From the NCBI RefSeq assembly GCF_000716875.1, contig NZ_JNWQ01000004.1, positions 69,712 through 133,711 of the forward strand: a stretch of 64,000 nt of DNA, written 5' to 3'. A model generated the notes under the pieces. The model searched no databases. It had not been told where the DNA came from and worked only from the letters and a program-made list of their open reading frames with translations. This DNA is from Streptomyces novaecaesareae (GTDB lineage: Bacteria > Actinomycetota > Actinomycetes > Streptomycetales > Streptomycetaceae). The position numbers and the translations under genes were made by a program. This document shows, piece by piece, positions 1-7,362 of this stretch (position 1 is its first letter; each line of letters opens with the position of its first letter).

Positions 1-836
1 GGTACGCGGGCGGCACCGCGGCCGGACTGCTGATCGTGGTGGTCAGCTCGCTGGTGTTCCTGGCGCCGGTGTGGACCGGCGACCTGGTGCGCAAGCACCG
101 CCAGGAGGCGGAGACCGAGCGGCTGCGGGCCGAACAGACCGCGCTGCTCTCGGAGATGGACCGCCGGGAGGCGGTCGGTGCCGAACGGGCTCGGATGGCA
201 CGGGAGTTGCACGACGTGGTGGCCAACCACCTGTCGGCGATCGCGATCCACGCCACCGGCGCGCAGTCCGTCGCCAGGCGCCGGCGCCTGCCCGAGGACG
301 ACCCGCTGGTGGAGGTGCTGGCGGTGATCCGGGAGAACAGCGTCCAGGGATTGGCCGAAATGCGTCGCATGATCGGACTGCTCCGGGACAGCGGCGGGGG
401 AGAGGTCGACGAGTCGTACGCGGCGCCCGACCTGGCCGCGGTGGACGCCCTGCTGGCCAAGGCCCGGGCGGCCGGCCAGGACGTCGGGCTGGAGTTCGAG
501 CTGGCCGAGCACGGCGAGCGCGGGGAGGTGCCGGTGCCGGTCGGGCTGGCCGCGTACCGGATCGTCCAGGAGTCGCTCACCAACGCGCTCAAGCACTCCG
601 GGCCCGGACTGGTCCGGCTGCGGCTGGAGTTCGGGCCCGAGGACCTGCGGATCGCCGTCGACAGCCCGTACCGCGGTGAGCCGGGCCGCGGACTGCCCGG
701 GGCCCGGGCCGGGCTGGTGGGCATGGCGGAGCGGGCCGGGCTGCTCGGCGGCAGCTTCGAGGCCGGGCCCGAGGACGGGTACTGGAGCGTGCGCGCGGTG
801 CTGCCGCGGGTACGGGAGAGCGAGGGGCGGGCATGA
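1..836 (+). CDS. Sensor histidine kinase, NarL/DesK-type (5' end outside window)
   Basis: The reading frame is open from the window edge, so the N-terminal sensor and membrane part is mostly missing. What remains begins with the end of a membrane segment (LIVVVSSLVFLAPVW). A dimerisation/phosphoacceptor helix of the HisKA_3 type follows, with the phosphorylated His in ARELHDVVANHLSAIA. The ATPase domain has an N-box (VQESLTNALKHSG) and a glycine-rich G-box (GRGLPGARAGLVGMAERA). In this family the kinase autophosphorylates and passes phosphate to a LuxR-type regulator. That partner is the next gene, which overlaps by 4 nt (ATGA), so the two are translationally coupled. The stimulus cannot be read from this fragment. 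Confidence 0.93.
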   Translation, partial: YAGGTAAGLLIVVVSSLVFLAPVWTGDLVRKHRQEAETERLRAEQTALLSEMDRREAVGAERARMARELHDVVANHLSAIAIHATGAQSVARRRRLPEDDPLVEVLAVIRENSVQGLAEMRRMIGLLRDSGGGEVDESYAAPDLAAVDALLAKARAAGQDVGLEFELAEHGERGEVPVPVGLAAYRIVQESLTNALKHSGPGLVRLRLEFGPEDLRIAVDSPYRGEPGRGLPGARAGLVGMAERAGLLGGSFEAGPEDGYWSVRAVLPRVRESEGRA

Positions 837-1483
837 CGATCCGGGTGCTGGTGGCCGAGGACCAGGCGGCGGTACGGGCGGCGCTGGTGATGATCCTGCG
901 GGCCGAGCCGGAGTTCGAGGTGGTCGGGCAGGCCGCCGACGGCGAGGAGGCCGTCCGGCTCGCACTGGAGCTGCGGCCGGACGTGGTGCTGATGGACGTG
1001 CAGATGCCCCGGCTGGACGGCGTCTCGGCGACCCGCGAGGTGGTCGCCGCCGGGGCCGCCCAGGTGCTCGTGCTGACCACCTTCGACCTGGACGAGTACG
1101 TCTACGGCGCGCTGCGGGCCGGTGCGGCCGGGTTCCTGCTCAAGGACCTGGAGGCGGACACCCTGGTCGAGGGCATCCGGACGGTGGCCCGCGGGGACGG
1201 CATGCTGGCGCCCTCGGTGACCAGGCGGCTGATCGGCGCCTTCGCCCGTCCGGGCCGGCAGGTCGGGCCGGAGGCCCGGGAGGCGGTGGCCGGGCTGACC
1301 GGCCGTGAGCGGGAGGTGCTGGCCTGCATCGGCACGGGGATGTCCAACGGGGAGATCGCGGCCCGGCTGGAGATGGCCGAGGCGACCACGAAGACGCACG
1401 TCAGCCGGATCCTGGCGAAGCTGCGGCTGCGCAGCCGGGTGCAGGCGGCGATCCTGGCCCAGGACCTCGGGCTGACCATCTGA
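833..1483 (+). CDS. LuxR/NarL-family response regulator
   Basis: This 216-residue protein has an N-terminal receiver domain and a C-terminal LuxR-type helix-turn-helix. In the receiver, Asp10 belongs to the acidic pocket, Asp55 in VVLMDVQMPR is the expected phosphorylation site, and the conserved Lys is in FLLKDLEAD. The DNA-binding domain begins near residue 150 (GLTGREREVLACIGTGMSN). It overlaps the kinase stop codon, so it is the cognate partner of that kinase. The last codons, the stop and the following bases form a 19-bp direct repeat (1472-1490 and 1496-1514). The target genes are unknown. Confidence 0.95.
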   Translation: MTIRVLVAEDQAAVRAALVMILRAEPEFEVVGQAADGEEAVRLALELRPDVVLMDVQMPRLDGVSATREVVAAGAAQVLVLTTFDLDEYVYGALRAGAAGFLLKDLEADTLVEGIRTVARGDGMLAPSVTRRLIGAFARPGRQVGPEAREAVAGLTGREREVLACIGTGMSNGEIAARLEMAEATTKTHVSRILAKLRLRSRVQAAILAQDLGLTI

Positions 1484-1514
1484 CCGTCCGGCCGTCTGAC
1501 CATCTGACCGTCCG
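1472..1514. repeat. 19-bp direct repeat across the response regulator stop codon
   Basis: The sequence CTGACCATCTGACCGTCCG occurs at 1472-1490 and again at 1496-1514. The first copy holds the last codons and the TGA of the response regulator. The second copy carries further in-frame-looking TGA triplets. It looks like a small local duplication with no evident function. Confidence 0.7.
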
Positions 1515-1556
1515 ATCGGCTACTTGGGCGGCTGACCAGGTCGGTTGCAGATCACA

Positions 1557-1596
1557 CTCCCGATTGCTATTGCGGGAGGGATTCGGGCACTAGAGT
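1557..1596 (+). promoter_or_regulatory. Possible promoter and inverted repeat before the dehydrogenase gene
   Basis: CTCCCG at 1557-1562 and CGGGAG at 1573-1578 form a 6-bp inverted repeat around a 10-nt loop. TTGCGG (1570-1575) and TAGAGT (1591-1596) could be -35 and -10 boxes, but the spacing is only 15 nt. Weak evidence. Confidence 0.25.
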
Positions 1597-1694
1597 CCCG
1601 GGGACGAGCGATGCGGCTCTCCGGTGGTGACCCCTGCCCTGAGCCGCCTTCAGGGCCCGCCCGCGGGGCGGCGACGGCATCGGGAGACCCAGCC

Positions 1695-2564
1695 ATGAGC
1701 AATGCGTCCAGCAAGCAGATCGCCGTGATCGGTGCCGGCCTGATGGGCGCCGGCATCGCCCAGGTGTCCGCGCAGGCCGGCCACCCGGTGGTGCTGCGGG
1801 ACGTCACCGAGGAGGCGCTGCAGCGCGGCCTCTCGGGCATCCGCGCCTCCTACGAGAAGTTCGTTGCCAAGGGCAAGCTGAGCGCCGAGGACGCCGAGGC
1901 TGCGCTGGGCCGGATCACCACCACCACCGACCTGGGCGCCGTCGCCGAGGCCGACATCGTGGTCGAGGCCGTGTTCGAGCAGCTGGACGTCAAGGAGGCC
2001 GTCTTCCGCGAGCTCGACAAGCTCGCCAAGGACGGCGCCGTGCTGGCCTCCAACACCTCCGCCATCCCGATCACCCGGATCGCCGCCACCACCCAGCGCC
2101 CGGAGTCGGTCGTCGGCGTCCACTTCTTCTCGCCGGTCCCGATGATGAAGCTGGTCGAGCTGGTCCGCGGCTACAAGACCAGCGACGAGACGCTGGCCAC
2201 CGCCCGCGCCTTCGCCGAGGGCATCGGCAAGGAGGTCGTGGTGGTCAACCGCGACGTCGCCGGCTTCGTCACCACCCGCCTGATCACCGCGCTGGTCATC
2301 GAGGCCGCCAAGCTGTACGAGTCGGGCGTCGCCACCGCCGAGGACATCGACACCGCCTGCCGCCTCGGCTTCGGCCACGCGATGGGCCCGCTGCAGACCG
2401 CCGACCTGACCGGCGTGGACATCCTGCTGCACGCCGCCCGCAACATCTACACCGAGACCCAGGACGAGAAGTTCGCCGCCCCGGAGATCATGGCCCGCAT
2501 GGTCACCGCCGGCGACCTGGGCCGCAAGAGCGGCCGCGGCTTCTACCCGTACGAGGGCAAGTAG
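1695..2564 (+). CDS. 3-hydroxybutyryl-CoA dehydrogenase
   Basis: This 289-residue protein interconverts acetoacetyl-CoA and 3-hydroxybutyryl-CoA with NAD(P)H. The N-terminal Rossmann fold shows the dinucleotide motif IGAGLMGAGIA (glycines 13, 15 and 18). The catalytic His is His143 in GVHFFSPVPMMK, with Ser122 in the ASNTS loop. The C-terminal 3HCDH domain contains NRDVAGFVTTRL and ends with SGRGFYPYEGK. The length is typical for the stand-alone bacterial enzyme. The ATG at 1695 is chosen over an upstream in-frame ATG at 1545 because the extra 50 residues are low-complexity and the fold begins right after 1695. Two hairpins follow the stop. It may feed the butyryl/ethylmalonyl-CoA routes along with the thiolase gene at 19469. 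Confidence 0.95.
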   Translation: MSNASSKQIAVIGAGLMGAGIAQVSAQAGHPVVLRDVTEEALQRGLSGIRASYEKFVAKGKLSAEDAEAALGRITTTTDLGAVAEADIVVEAVFEQLDVKEAVFRELDKLAKDGAVLASNTSAIPITRIAATTQRPESVVGVHFFSPVPMMKLVELVRGYKTSDETLATARAFAEGIGKEVVVVNRDVAGFVTTRLITALVIEAAKLYESGVATAEDIDTACRLGFGHAMGPLQTADLTGVDILLHAARNIYTETQDEKFAAPEIMARMVTAGDLGRKSGRGFYPYEGK

Positions 2565-2569
2565 CCGAC

Positions 2570-2597
2570 AGGGCGTGGTCTCCGCACGACACGCCCT
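2570..2597 (+). terminator. Terminator hairpin after the dehydrogenase gene
   Basis: AGGGCGTG (2570-2577) pairs perfectly with CACGCCCT (2590-2597) across a 12-nt loop, 6 nt after the stop codon. There is no clear U-run, as is common in Streptomyces. Confidence 0.6.
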
Positions 2598-2612
2598 AGG
2601 GCGGATGACCAG

Positions 2613-2646
2613 GCGGGCCGTGCGATCGGAGCATCGTACGGCCCGC
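2613..2646 (+). terminator. Second, longer hairpin after the dehydrogenase gene
   Basis: A 14-nt left arm at 2613-2626 pairs with 2633-2646, with one G-T pair and a 6-nt loop. It probably reinforces termination. The remainder of 2647-2942 holds no gene. A TATATT hexamer at 2737-2742 is a possible -10 box for the STAS gene, but no matching -35 box is evident. Confidence 0.6.
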
Positions 2647-2942
2647 TCCGCCGAGGGCGGGTGAGTTTCCTCACGCCGGGTGCCGCAGACGGGTGATTTG
2701 GGCGGTAATCGAGCGTAGGTCTGGAGACTTCCTGCGTATATTCCCTCGGACGAGTGAAGTTGCTTCAGATCCGGCCGGAACCAGCAACCTGCGGAGCCGG
2801 TACACCGTCAGATGAGGGAACCCGGCATTCCGACCGGGTCCGGGTGTGGGGCCACGGCCCGCCCGGAACACCCCCCGCTCCCGCCCCCGGTACGGCCGGG
2901 GCGGACCCGCCCGCACCGGCCGTCCAGGCGAAGGAGGAGAGC

Positions 2943-3266
2943 ATGCGCATCACCGGCGACCACACGGCGCTGGCCATCGAAGGCCGCCTCGACGTGCGCA
3001 CCGCTGCCGACGCGCGGGCCCAACTGCACCAGGCCGTGGACGGCGGCCTCGGCGACCTCGTACTCGACCTCGCCCGGCTGGAGTTCTGGGACGCCACCGG
3101 CCTCGGCGTGATCATGGGCACCCACCGGCGGGCCGGCCGGATCGGCCGGCGCCTGGTGCTGCGCTCCGTCCCCGCCCAGCTCCAGCGGCTGCTGGTGGCC
3201 ACCAAGTTGCACCGCATCCTCGCCGTCGACGGCGGCATCGCCGAGGCGCACGGAGTCGTGCTCTGA
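2943..3266 (+). CDS. STAS-domain protein (anti-sigma factor antagonist type)
   Basis: This is a 107-residue protein made only of a STAS domain. In the SpoIIAA/RsbV family such proteins bind an anti-sigma factor and release its sigma factor. They are switched off by phosphorylation of a Ser in a D-S-S-G-L-G loop. Here the loop reads FWDATGLGVIMG (residues 48-59), so the phosphoacceptor position would be Thr52 rather than Ser. The ATG at 2943 follows a strong AAGGAGGAGA ribosome site at 2931-2940. An upstream in-frame ATG at 2754 would add a Pro-rich low-complexity stretch and is not used. No anti-sigma kinase or sigma gene is adjacent. The next gene encodes a large ATPase-like membrane protein. 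Confidence 0.88.
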   Translation: MRITGDHTALAIEGRLDVRTAADARAQLHQAVDGGLGDLVLDLARLEFWDATGLGVIMGTHRRAGRIGRRLVLRSVPAQLQRLLVATKLHRILAVDGGIAEAHGVVL

Positions 3267-3490
3267 GGCCTGCCCGGTAGGCGCTGTCCCGGTAGGCACT
3301 GTCCCAACTCCCCAGGTCAGCGCCCCGCACCGGCGCCCGGCCCCGGACCGGCCTGCACGGGCGGGCCCGGATGTGCGAGAGTCTGCCCGTCAGAAGACGG
3401 CGACAGGCCCCGAGACCGCCCGCGGCCGCGACCGGGACGTCAGCCGGCCGGCGCGGGGCGCCGGCGGCCGAGCACGATGCGGAGCAGAAC

Positions 3491-5743
3491 GTGGCACAGC
3501 CATCCGGGGAGTTCCGGCAGGAGGCGGTCCGCACCCGCGGCGGTGAACTGGTCTCCGGCGGCCTGCTGGTGGGAGTCGGCGCCCCGGACGGATCCGAGGC
3601 CCGGCCCTGCCCCGAGGAGTGGCAGCCCCGCCCGCGCCGGATCGGACGCAGCGAGCCCGCCCGCGGCCCGGTCGGCGGCGTCGGCCGGGCGGTCGGCCCG
3701 CTCGCGCTCGGCGCCGGGCCCGCCGACCTGCCGCTGCTGGACCGCGAGGCCGACATCGCCGAACTCCTCGGCCTGCTCGCCGAGGGCCGCTCGATACGCC
3801 TGGTCGGCCAGGCCGGCTCGGGCCGCAGCGCGCTGCTGTCGGCCGTCGCCGAAGCCGCCGCCGACCTCGCCCCCGGCGGTGTCGTCCAGCTCTGCGGCCA
3901 CCGCCGCACCGCCGCCGACCTGCTCCAGGACCTCTTCGCCGCCACCCACCACGCCCCCGGCTACCGGCCCGACCCCGCCCGGCTGGCCGCCCACCTCGCC
4001 GAGGTCGCCGCGGTCGTCGTGATCGACGCGGCCGAGCCCTCCGACGCCGAACTGGAGCACCTGCTCGCCACCGCCCCCGGCTGCGCCTTCCTGGTGTCGG
4101 TCGCCCCGGACAGCCCGCCGCCGGCGGCCGGCTCCCGGATGCAGGACCACCTCGTCGCCGGGCTCTCCCGCTCCGCCTGCCTCGCCCTCACCGGCCGACT
4201 GGCCGGACGGCCGCTGGACGTCGCCGAGAAGGCCTGGGCGGTGGACCTCTGGTTCGAGTCCGAGGGCCTGCCGCTGCGCTTCGTCCAGGCCGCCGCCCTG
4301 CTGCGCCAGCGGGACGTCGCCGTGGACGCGCTGGTCGCCGCCGAGGACGACCGGATGGACGTCTTCGGCGCCGTCCGGGAGCCCGTCCGCGACGCCGACC
4401 CGGCGGTCCGCGAGGACGCGCTGCGCCGCACCGTCCCGCTGCCCTCCGTCGCCGAGACCGCCTCGCCCGCCGTCCGGCTCGCCAAGGGGCTGAGCGAGCC
4501 CGCGCAGGCCGTGCTGCGGCTCGCCGTCGCGCTCGGCGGCGAGTGCCCCACCGCGCCGCACCTGCCCGCGCTGATCGACGTCGGCCAGGGCGAGGCCGCC
4601 CTCGCCGAACTCGCCGACGCCGGGCTGGCGGTGTCCATCGGCGGGCACCACCGGCTGACCGCCGGCGCGCTCGAACTGCTCGCCCCGCACTGGCCGCCGC
4701 TCGGCTGCGTCGACGGCGCCGCCCAGCACTTCGCCTGGTGGGTCGGCCACAGCTCGGTGACGCTGGAGCAGATCGCCGCCGAGGCCGAGGTGGTGATCGG
4801 CGTCCTGCTCGCCGACCGGACGGCCGGCCGCCACGAGGCGGTGGTCAAGCTCGCCCGTGCGGCGGCGCCCGCGCTGGCCCTGGCACTGCGCTGGGGCGCC
4901 TGGGAGCGGGTGCTGCAGCTCGGCCTGGAGGCGGCCCGCCGGGCCGGCTCGCCGAGCGATCAGGCCTGGTTCCACCACGAGGCGGCCGTGCACGCGATCT
5001 GCGTCCAGCAGCCGTCCCGGGCCATCGCCGAGCTGGAGACGGCGCTGACCCTGCGGGCGACCGCGGGGGAGCAGCGCGGGGTGGCCTCCGCGCGCCGGAT
5101 GCTCGACCTGCTGCGCGCCGACGGGCGGCAGCTGCCGGCCGCCGCGCCCGCGGCGCCCAGCCGGCCGGTCATCCGCAAGATCGCGGCCCGGGTGCCGGCC
5201 CGGCTGAAGTCCAGCCGGCGGCGCCGGGTGGTCGTGGTCTCCACGGCCGTCCTGACCCTCGGGGTGCTCGGGACGGCGGTGGCGATGAGCTTCAGCGGGC
5301 CGGACGACCGTACGGGCAAGGACCCGCACAGCGGCCGGCTGGACGACGGCGGCGCCCGGGACGCGCCCTTCCCGCAGCCCTCCGGCAGCGGCCCGGGCAC
5401 GGCCGGCCCGGCGCCGAGCAGCCCGGCGGGGCAGGGCGGCAGCCCGGAGCCCTCGGCGAGCGGCAGCGCGTCGCGCTCGCCGAGCGCCACGCCGTCGAAG
5501 AAGCCGAGCTCCTCGCCGGGGGCGACCGGGTCGCAGGCTCCGCAGCAGCCGCAGCCGCCCGCACCGGGCCAGCCGCAGCCGCCGGCGCCGCAGCCGCCCG
5601 GGCCGCAGCCGACGAAGCCGGTGCCGAGTCAGCCCACGACGTCTCCGGTGACGTCCCCGAGCGGCCCGTCGACGCCGCCGTCCGCGACGCCGACGACCCC
5701 GAGCGGGTCGGCCAGTCCGACCGCCTCGCCGTCGCCGAAGTGA
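3491..5743 (+). CDS. Large ATPase-like membrane protein with Pro/Ser-rich tail
   Basis: From the GTG at 3491 the protein has 750 residues. Near residues 107-119 it has a P-loop-like motif, LVGQAGSGRSALL, in which the usual GKS/T is GRS, so ATP hydrolysis is doubtful. A long Ala/Leu-rich helical region follows, with DLLQDLFAATHHAP and VIDAAEPSDAELEHLL resembling an AAA/STAND-type ATPase. Near residues 578-602 is one membrane segment (VVVVSTAVLTLGVLG) after a basic RRRR stretch. The last ~140 residues are Pro/Ser/Thr-rich and probably extracytoplasmic. GGAG at 3481 supports the GTG start. An ATG at 3371 would add 40 Arg/Ala-rich residues. Function unknown. The stop lies 4 nt from the convergent nucS stop. 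Confidence 0.8.
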   Translation: MAQPSGEFRQEAVRTRGGELVSGGLLVGVGAPDGSEARPCPEEWQPRPRRIGRSEPARGPVGGVGRAVGPLALGAGPADLPLLDREADIAELLGLLAEGRSIRLVGQAGSGRSALLSAVAEAAADLAPGGVVQLCGHRRTAADLLQDLFAATHHAPGYRPDPARLAAHLAEVAAVVVIDAAEPSDAELEHLLATAPGCAFLVSVAPDSPPPAAGSRMQDHLVAGLSRSACLALTGRLAGRPLDVAEKAWAVDLWFESEGLPLRFVQAAALLRQRDVAVDALVAAEDDRMDVFGAVREPVRDADPAVREDALRRTVPLPSVAETASPAVRLAKGLSEPAQAVLRLAVALGGECPTAPHLPALIDVGQGEAALAELADAGLAVSIGGHHRLTAGALELLAPHWPPLGCVDGAAQHFAWWVGHSSVTLEQIAAEAEVVIGVLLADRTAGRHEAVVKLARAAAPALALALRWGAWERVLQLGLEAARRAGSPSDQAWFHHEAAVHAICVQQPSRAIAELETALTLRATAGEQRGVASARRMLDLLRADGRQLPAAAPAAPSRPVIRKIAARVPARLKSSRRRRVVVVSTAVLTLGVLGTAVAMSFSGPDDRTGKDPHSGRLDDGGARDAPFPQPSGSGPGTAGPAPSSPAGQGGSPEPSASGSASRSPSATPSKKPSSSPGATGSQAPQQPQPPAPGQPQPPAPQPPGPQPTKPVPSQPTTSPVTSPSGPSTPPSATPTTPSGSASPTASPSPK

Positions 5744-5747
5744 CCGG

Positions 5748-6407
5748 TCAGAACAGCTTGAGCTTGTCGTCGTCGATGCCGCGCAGCTCGTCGTAGTCCA
5801 GGACCACGCAGCCGATGCCCCGGTCGGTGGCCAGGACGCGGGCCTGGGGCTTGATCTCCTGCGCGGCGAAGACGCCCTTGACCGGGGCCAACAGCGGGTC
5901 CCGGTTGAGGAGTTCGAGGTACCGGGTGAGTTGCTCGACGCCGTCGATCTCGCCGCGGCGCTTGATCTCGACGGCCACCGTGGCGCCGTCGGAGTCGCGG
6001 CAGAGGATGTCGACCGGGCCGATCGCGGTCGGGTACTCGCGGCGGATGAGCGACCAGCCGGCGCCGAGTACCTCCATCCGGTCCGCGAGCAGCTCCTGCA
6101 GGTGTGCTTCGACGCCGTCCTTGATCAGGCCCGGGTCCACCCCGAGCTCGTGGGACGAGTCGTGCAGCACCTCCTCCAGCGTGATGATGAGCTTCTCGCC
6201 GGCCTTGTTCTCCACCGTCCAGACCCCGTCGGCCTCCTTGAGGGCGCACGGCGGGGACATCCAGTTGAGCGGCTTGTAGGCGCGGTCGTCGGCGTGGATG
6301 CTGACGCTGCCGTCGGCCTTGACCAGGATGAGCCTGGTGGCGGAGGGCAGATGGGCGGAGAGCCGACCGGCATAGTCGACTGAGCAGCGGGCAATTACGA
6401 GACGCAC
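5748..6407 (-). CDS. nucS: Endonuclease NucS (non-canonical mismatch repair)
   Basis: This 219-residue protein matches the actinobacterial NucS/EndoMS family, which cuts both strands at mismatches and replaces MutSL. The N-terminal dimerisation domain has the characteristic [15 protein letters not shown] start and KPLNWMSPP. The RecB-like nuclease core shows Asp133 in GPVDILCRD, Glu147 and Lys149 in VAVEIKRR, then Gln159 and Tyr163. The C-terminal KLKLF resembles the peptide that docks on the DnaN sliding clamp. The GTG at 6407 is chosen because the family starts with RLVIARC; an ATG 27 codons upstream adds unrelated sequence. There is no ribosome site, but TAGCGT (6416-6421) lies 8 nt before the start, suggesting a leaderless mRNA. 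Confidence 0.95.
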   Translation of the reverse strand: MRLVIARCSVDYAGRLSAHLPSATRLILVKADGSVSIHADDRAYKPLNWMSPPCALKEADGVWTVENKAGEKLIITLEEVLHDSSHELGVDPGLIKDGVEAHLQELLADRMEVLGAGWSLIRREYPTAIGPVDILCRDSDGATVAVEIKRRGEIDGVEQLTRYLELLNRDPLLAPVKGVFAAQEIKPQARVLATDRGIGCVVLDYDELRGIDDDKLKLF

Positions 6408-6415
6408 GGTCGACC

Positions 6416-6421
6416 ACGCTA
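6416..6421 (-). promoter_or_regulatory. -10-like box just upstream of nucS (possible leaderless start)
   Basis: TAGCGT on the minus strand lies 8 nt before the GTG start, and no Shine-Dalgarno sequence lies between. A transcript starting about 7 nt downstream would begin at or next to the start codon. Confidence 0.35.
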
Positions 6422-6603
6422 GCCCACCGGGGCCAGTTGATGCGATTCCGCGACGACGGGGTGAAGAAAGCGCGAACCCCGCGAACATTGAGGTTCAGCG
6501 GTTCCGCTCCCTTCCGTCGAGGTCTGGCGCCCATCCCCTCGGGTCGCTACGGTGTGTGACGGCACGCTTGCGGGATCGCTGTCAACGGGGATGGAGAGTT
6601 CAG

Positions 6604-6711
6604 ATGAACGATCCGGCAGGATCCGGCCAATCTCGTGTACCACGGCGTATTTCCGGAGCAATCCACAGGAATGACCGGCCCGCTCCGCCGTTGACTGCCA
6701 CGCTGTTCTGA
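6604..6711 (+). CDS. Candidate small ORF (35 aa), unconfirmed
   Basis: In the 481-bp gap between nucS and the SCO5389-family gene, an ATG at 6604 opens a 35-codon frame (MNDPAGSGQSRVPRRISGAI...). It ends in TGA at 6709-6711. GGAGAG at 6593-6598 is a plausible ribosome site, and TACGGT at 6549-6554 could be a -10 box. The peptide is basic and has no recognisable domain. It could be a leader peptide for the gene 177 bp downstream or a chance frame. The rest of 6408-6888 shows no other gene. TTGACT at 6691-6696 has no good -10 partner. Confidence 0.25.
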   Translation: MNDPAGSGQSRVPRRISGAIHRNDRPAPPLTATLF

Positions 6712-6888
6712 GCGCTGTCGGTGTTCGGGACGTCACGTCCCGTGCCGCCGCCGCTGGTCGCGAAGGTGCCGGAAACGCCTGTCCCACGGTGTTCCGGACA
6801 CCCCACACGATGTCGCCAACCCTCACCTGAGCTTGGACTACGCACGACCACCCGGGCGCCGCGCGGGTGGACCGCGAGAGGAGAATCC

Positions 6889-7281
6889 ATGTCGCTCGAC
6901 GTCTCACCGGCCCTGCTGGAGAAGGCCGAGCGGGGCGAGGTCGACGAGCGGGAATTCGTCGACTGCGTCCGCGTCTCCCTGCCCTACGCCTGGGACCTGA
7001 TCAGCTCGCTGGTCGCCCAGGCGAAGGTCGACGGCACCGACTTCGCCGACAACCAGGTGCCGCCGCCCAGCGAGCAGGCCCGGGGCCAGCTGCTGCGCGC
7101 CCTGGCCAGCGATGCCATCCGGGGCGCCCTGCAGCGCCACTTCGGCGTGCAGCTGGCCTTCCAGAACTGTCACCGGGTGGCGGTGTTCCTGCCCTCGGAG
7201 GCCAACGAGGCGCGGTACACGCGCTTCACCTCCGTCCGGGAGCAACTGCTCAACCAGTCCGAGGAGCTGCGGGACTGCTGA
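6889..7281 (+). CDS. SCO5389-family conserved protein
   Basis: This acidic 130-residue cytoplasmic protein belongs to a conserved streptomycete family known by the S. coelicolor locus SCO5389. It has no signal peptide, membrane segment or known catalytic motif. Most of it is predicted helical (SPALLEKAERGEVDEREFVDCVRVSLPYA written in part), with a conserved-looking central block HFGVQLAFQNCHRVAVFLPS. The ATG at 6889 follows GAGAGGAGAA at about 6876-6885, a good ribosome site. The upstream in-frame ATG at 6721 would add unrelated sequence. It is monocistronic, is followed by a strong hairpin, and converges with the next gene. Function unknown. Confidence 0.9.
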   Translation: MSLDVSPALLEKAERGEVDEREFVDCVRVSLPYAWDLISSLVAQAKVDGTDFADNQVPPPSEQARGQLLRALASDAIRGALQRHFGVQLAFQNCHRVAVFLPSEANEARYTRFTSVREQLLNQSEELRDC

Positions 7282-7311
7282 GCGGCACCACCACCGCCAC
7301 GGCGCCGGCCA

Positions 7312-7340
7312 CCCCCGTCCCCCTAATCGGGGGGAGGGGG
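7312..7340. terminator. Bidirectional terminator between convergent genes
   Basis: A C-rich arm (7312-7323) pairs with a G-rich arm (about 7329-7340) around TAATC, with one bulged G. It lies between the SCO5389-family stop (7281) and the oxidoreductase stop (7363). Confidence 0.6.
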
Positions 7341-7362
7341 CGGCGGCGCGTGGGGCCATGAC

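Noticed and set aside
2754..2942. In-frame upstream extension of the STAS gene
   Set aside because: Low-complexity Pro/Gly-rich residues, and a strong ribosome site sits directly before the ATG at 2943.
3371..3490. ATG at 3371 as the start of the ATPase-like protein
   Set aside because: The extra 40 residues are Arg/Ala-rich and no ribosome site precedes. GGAG before the GTG at 3491 is better. Not excluded.
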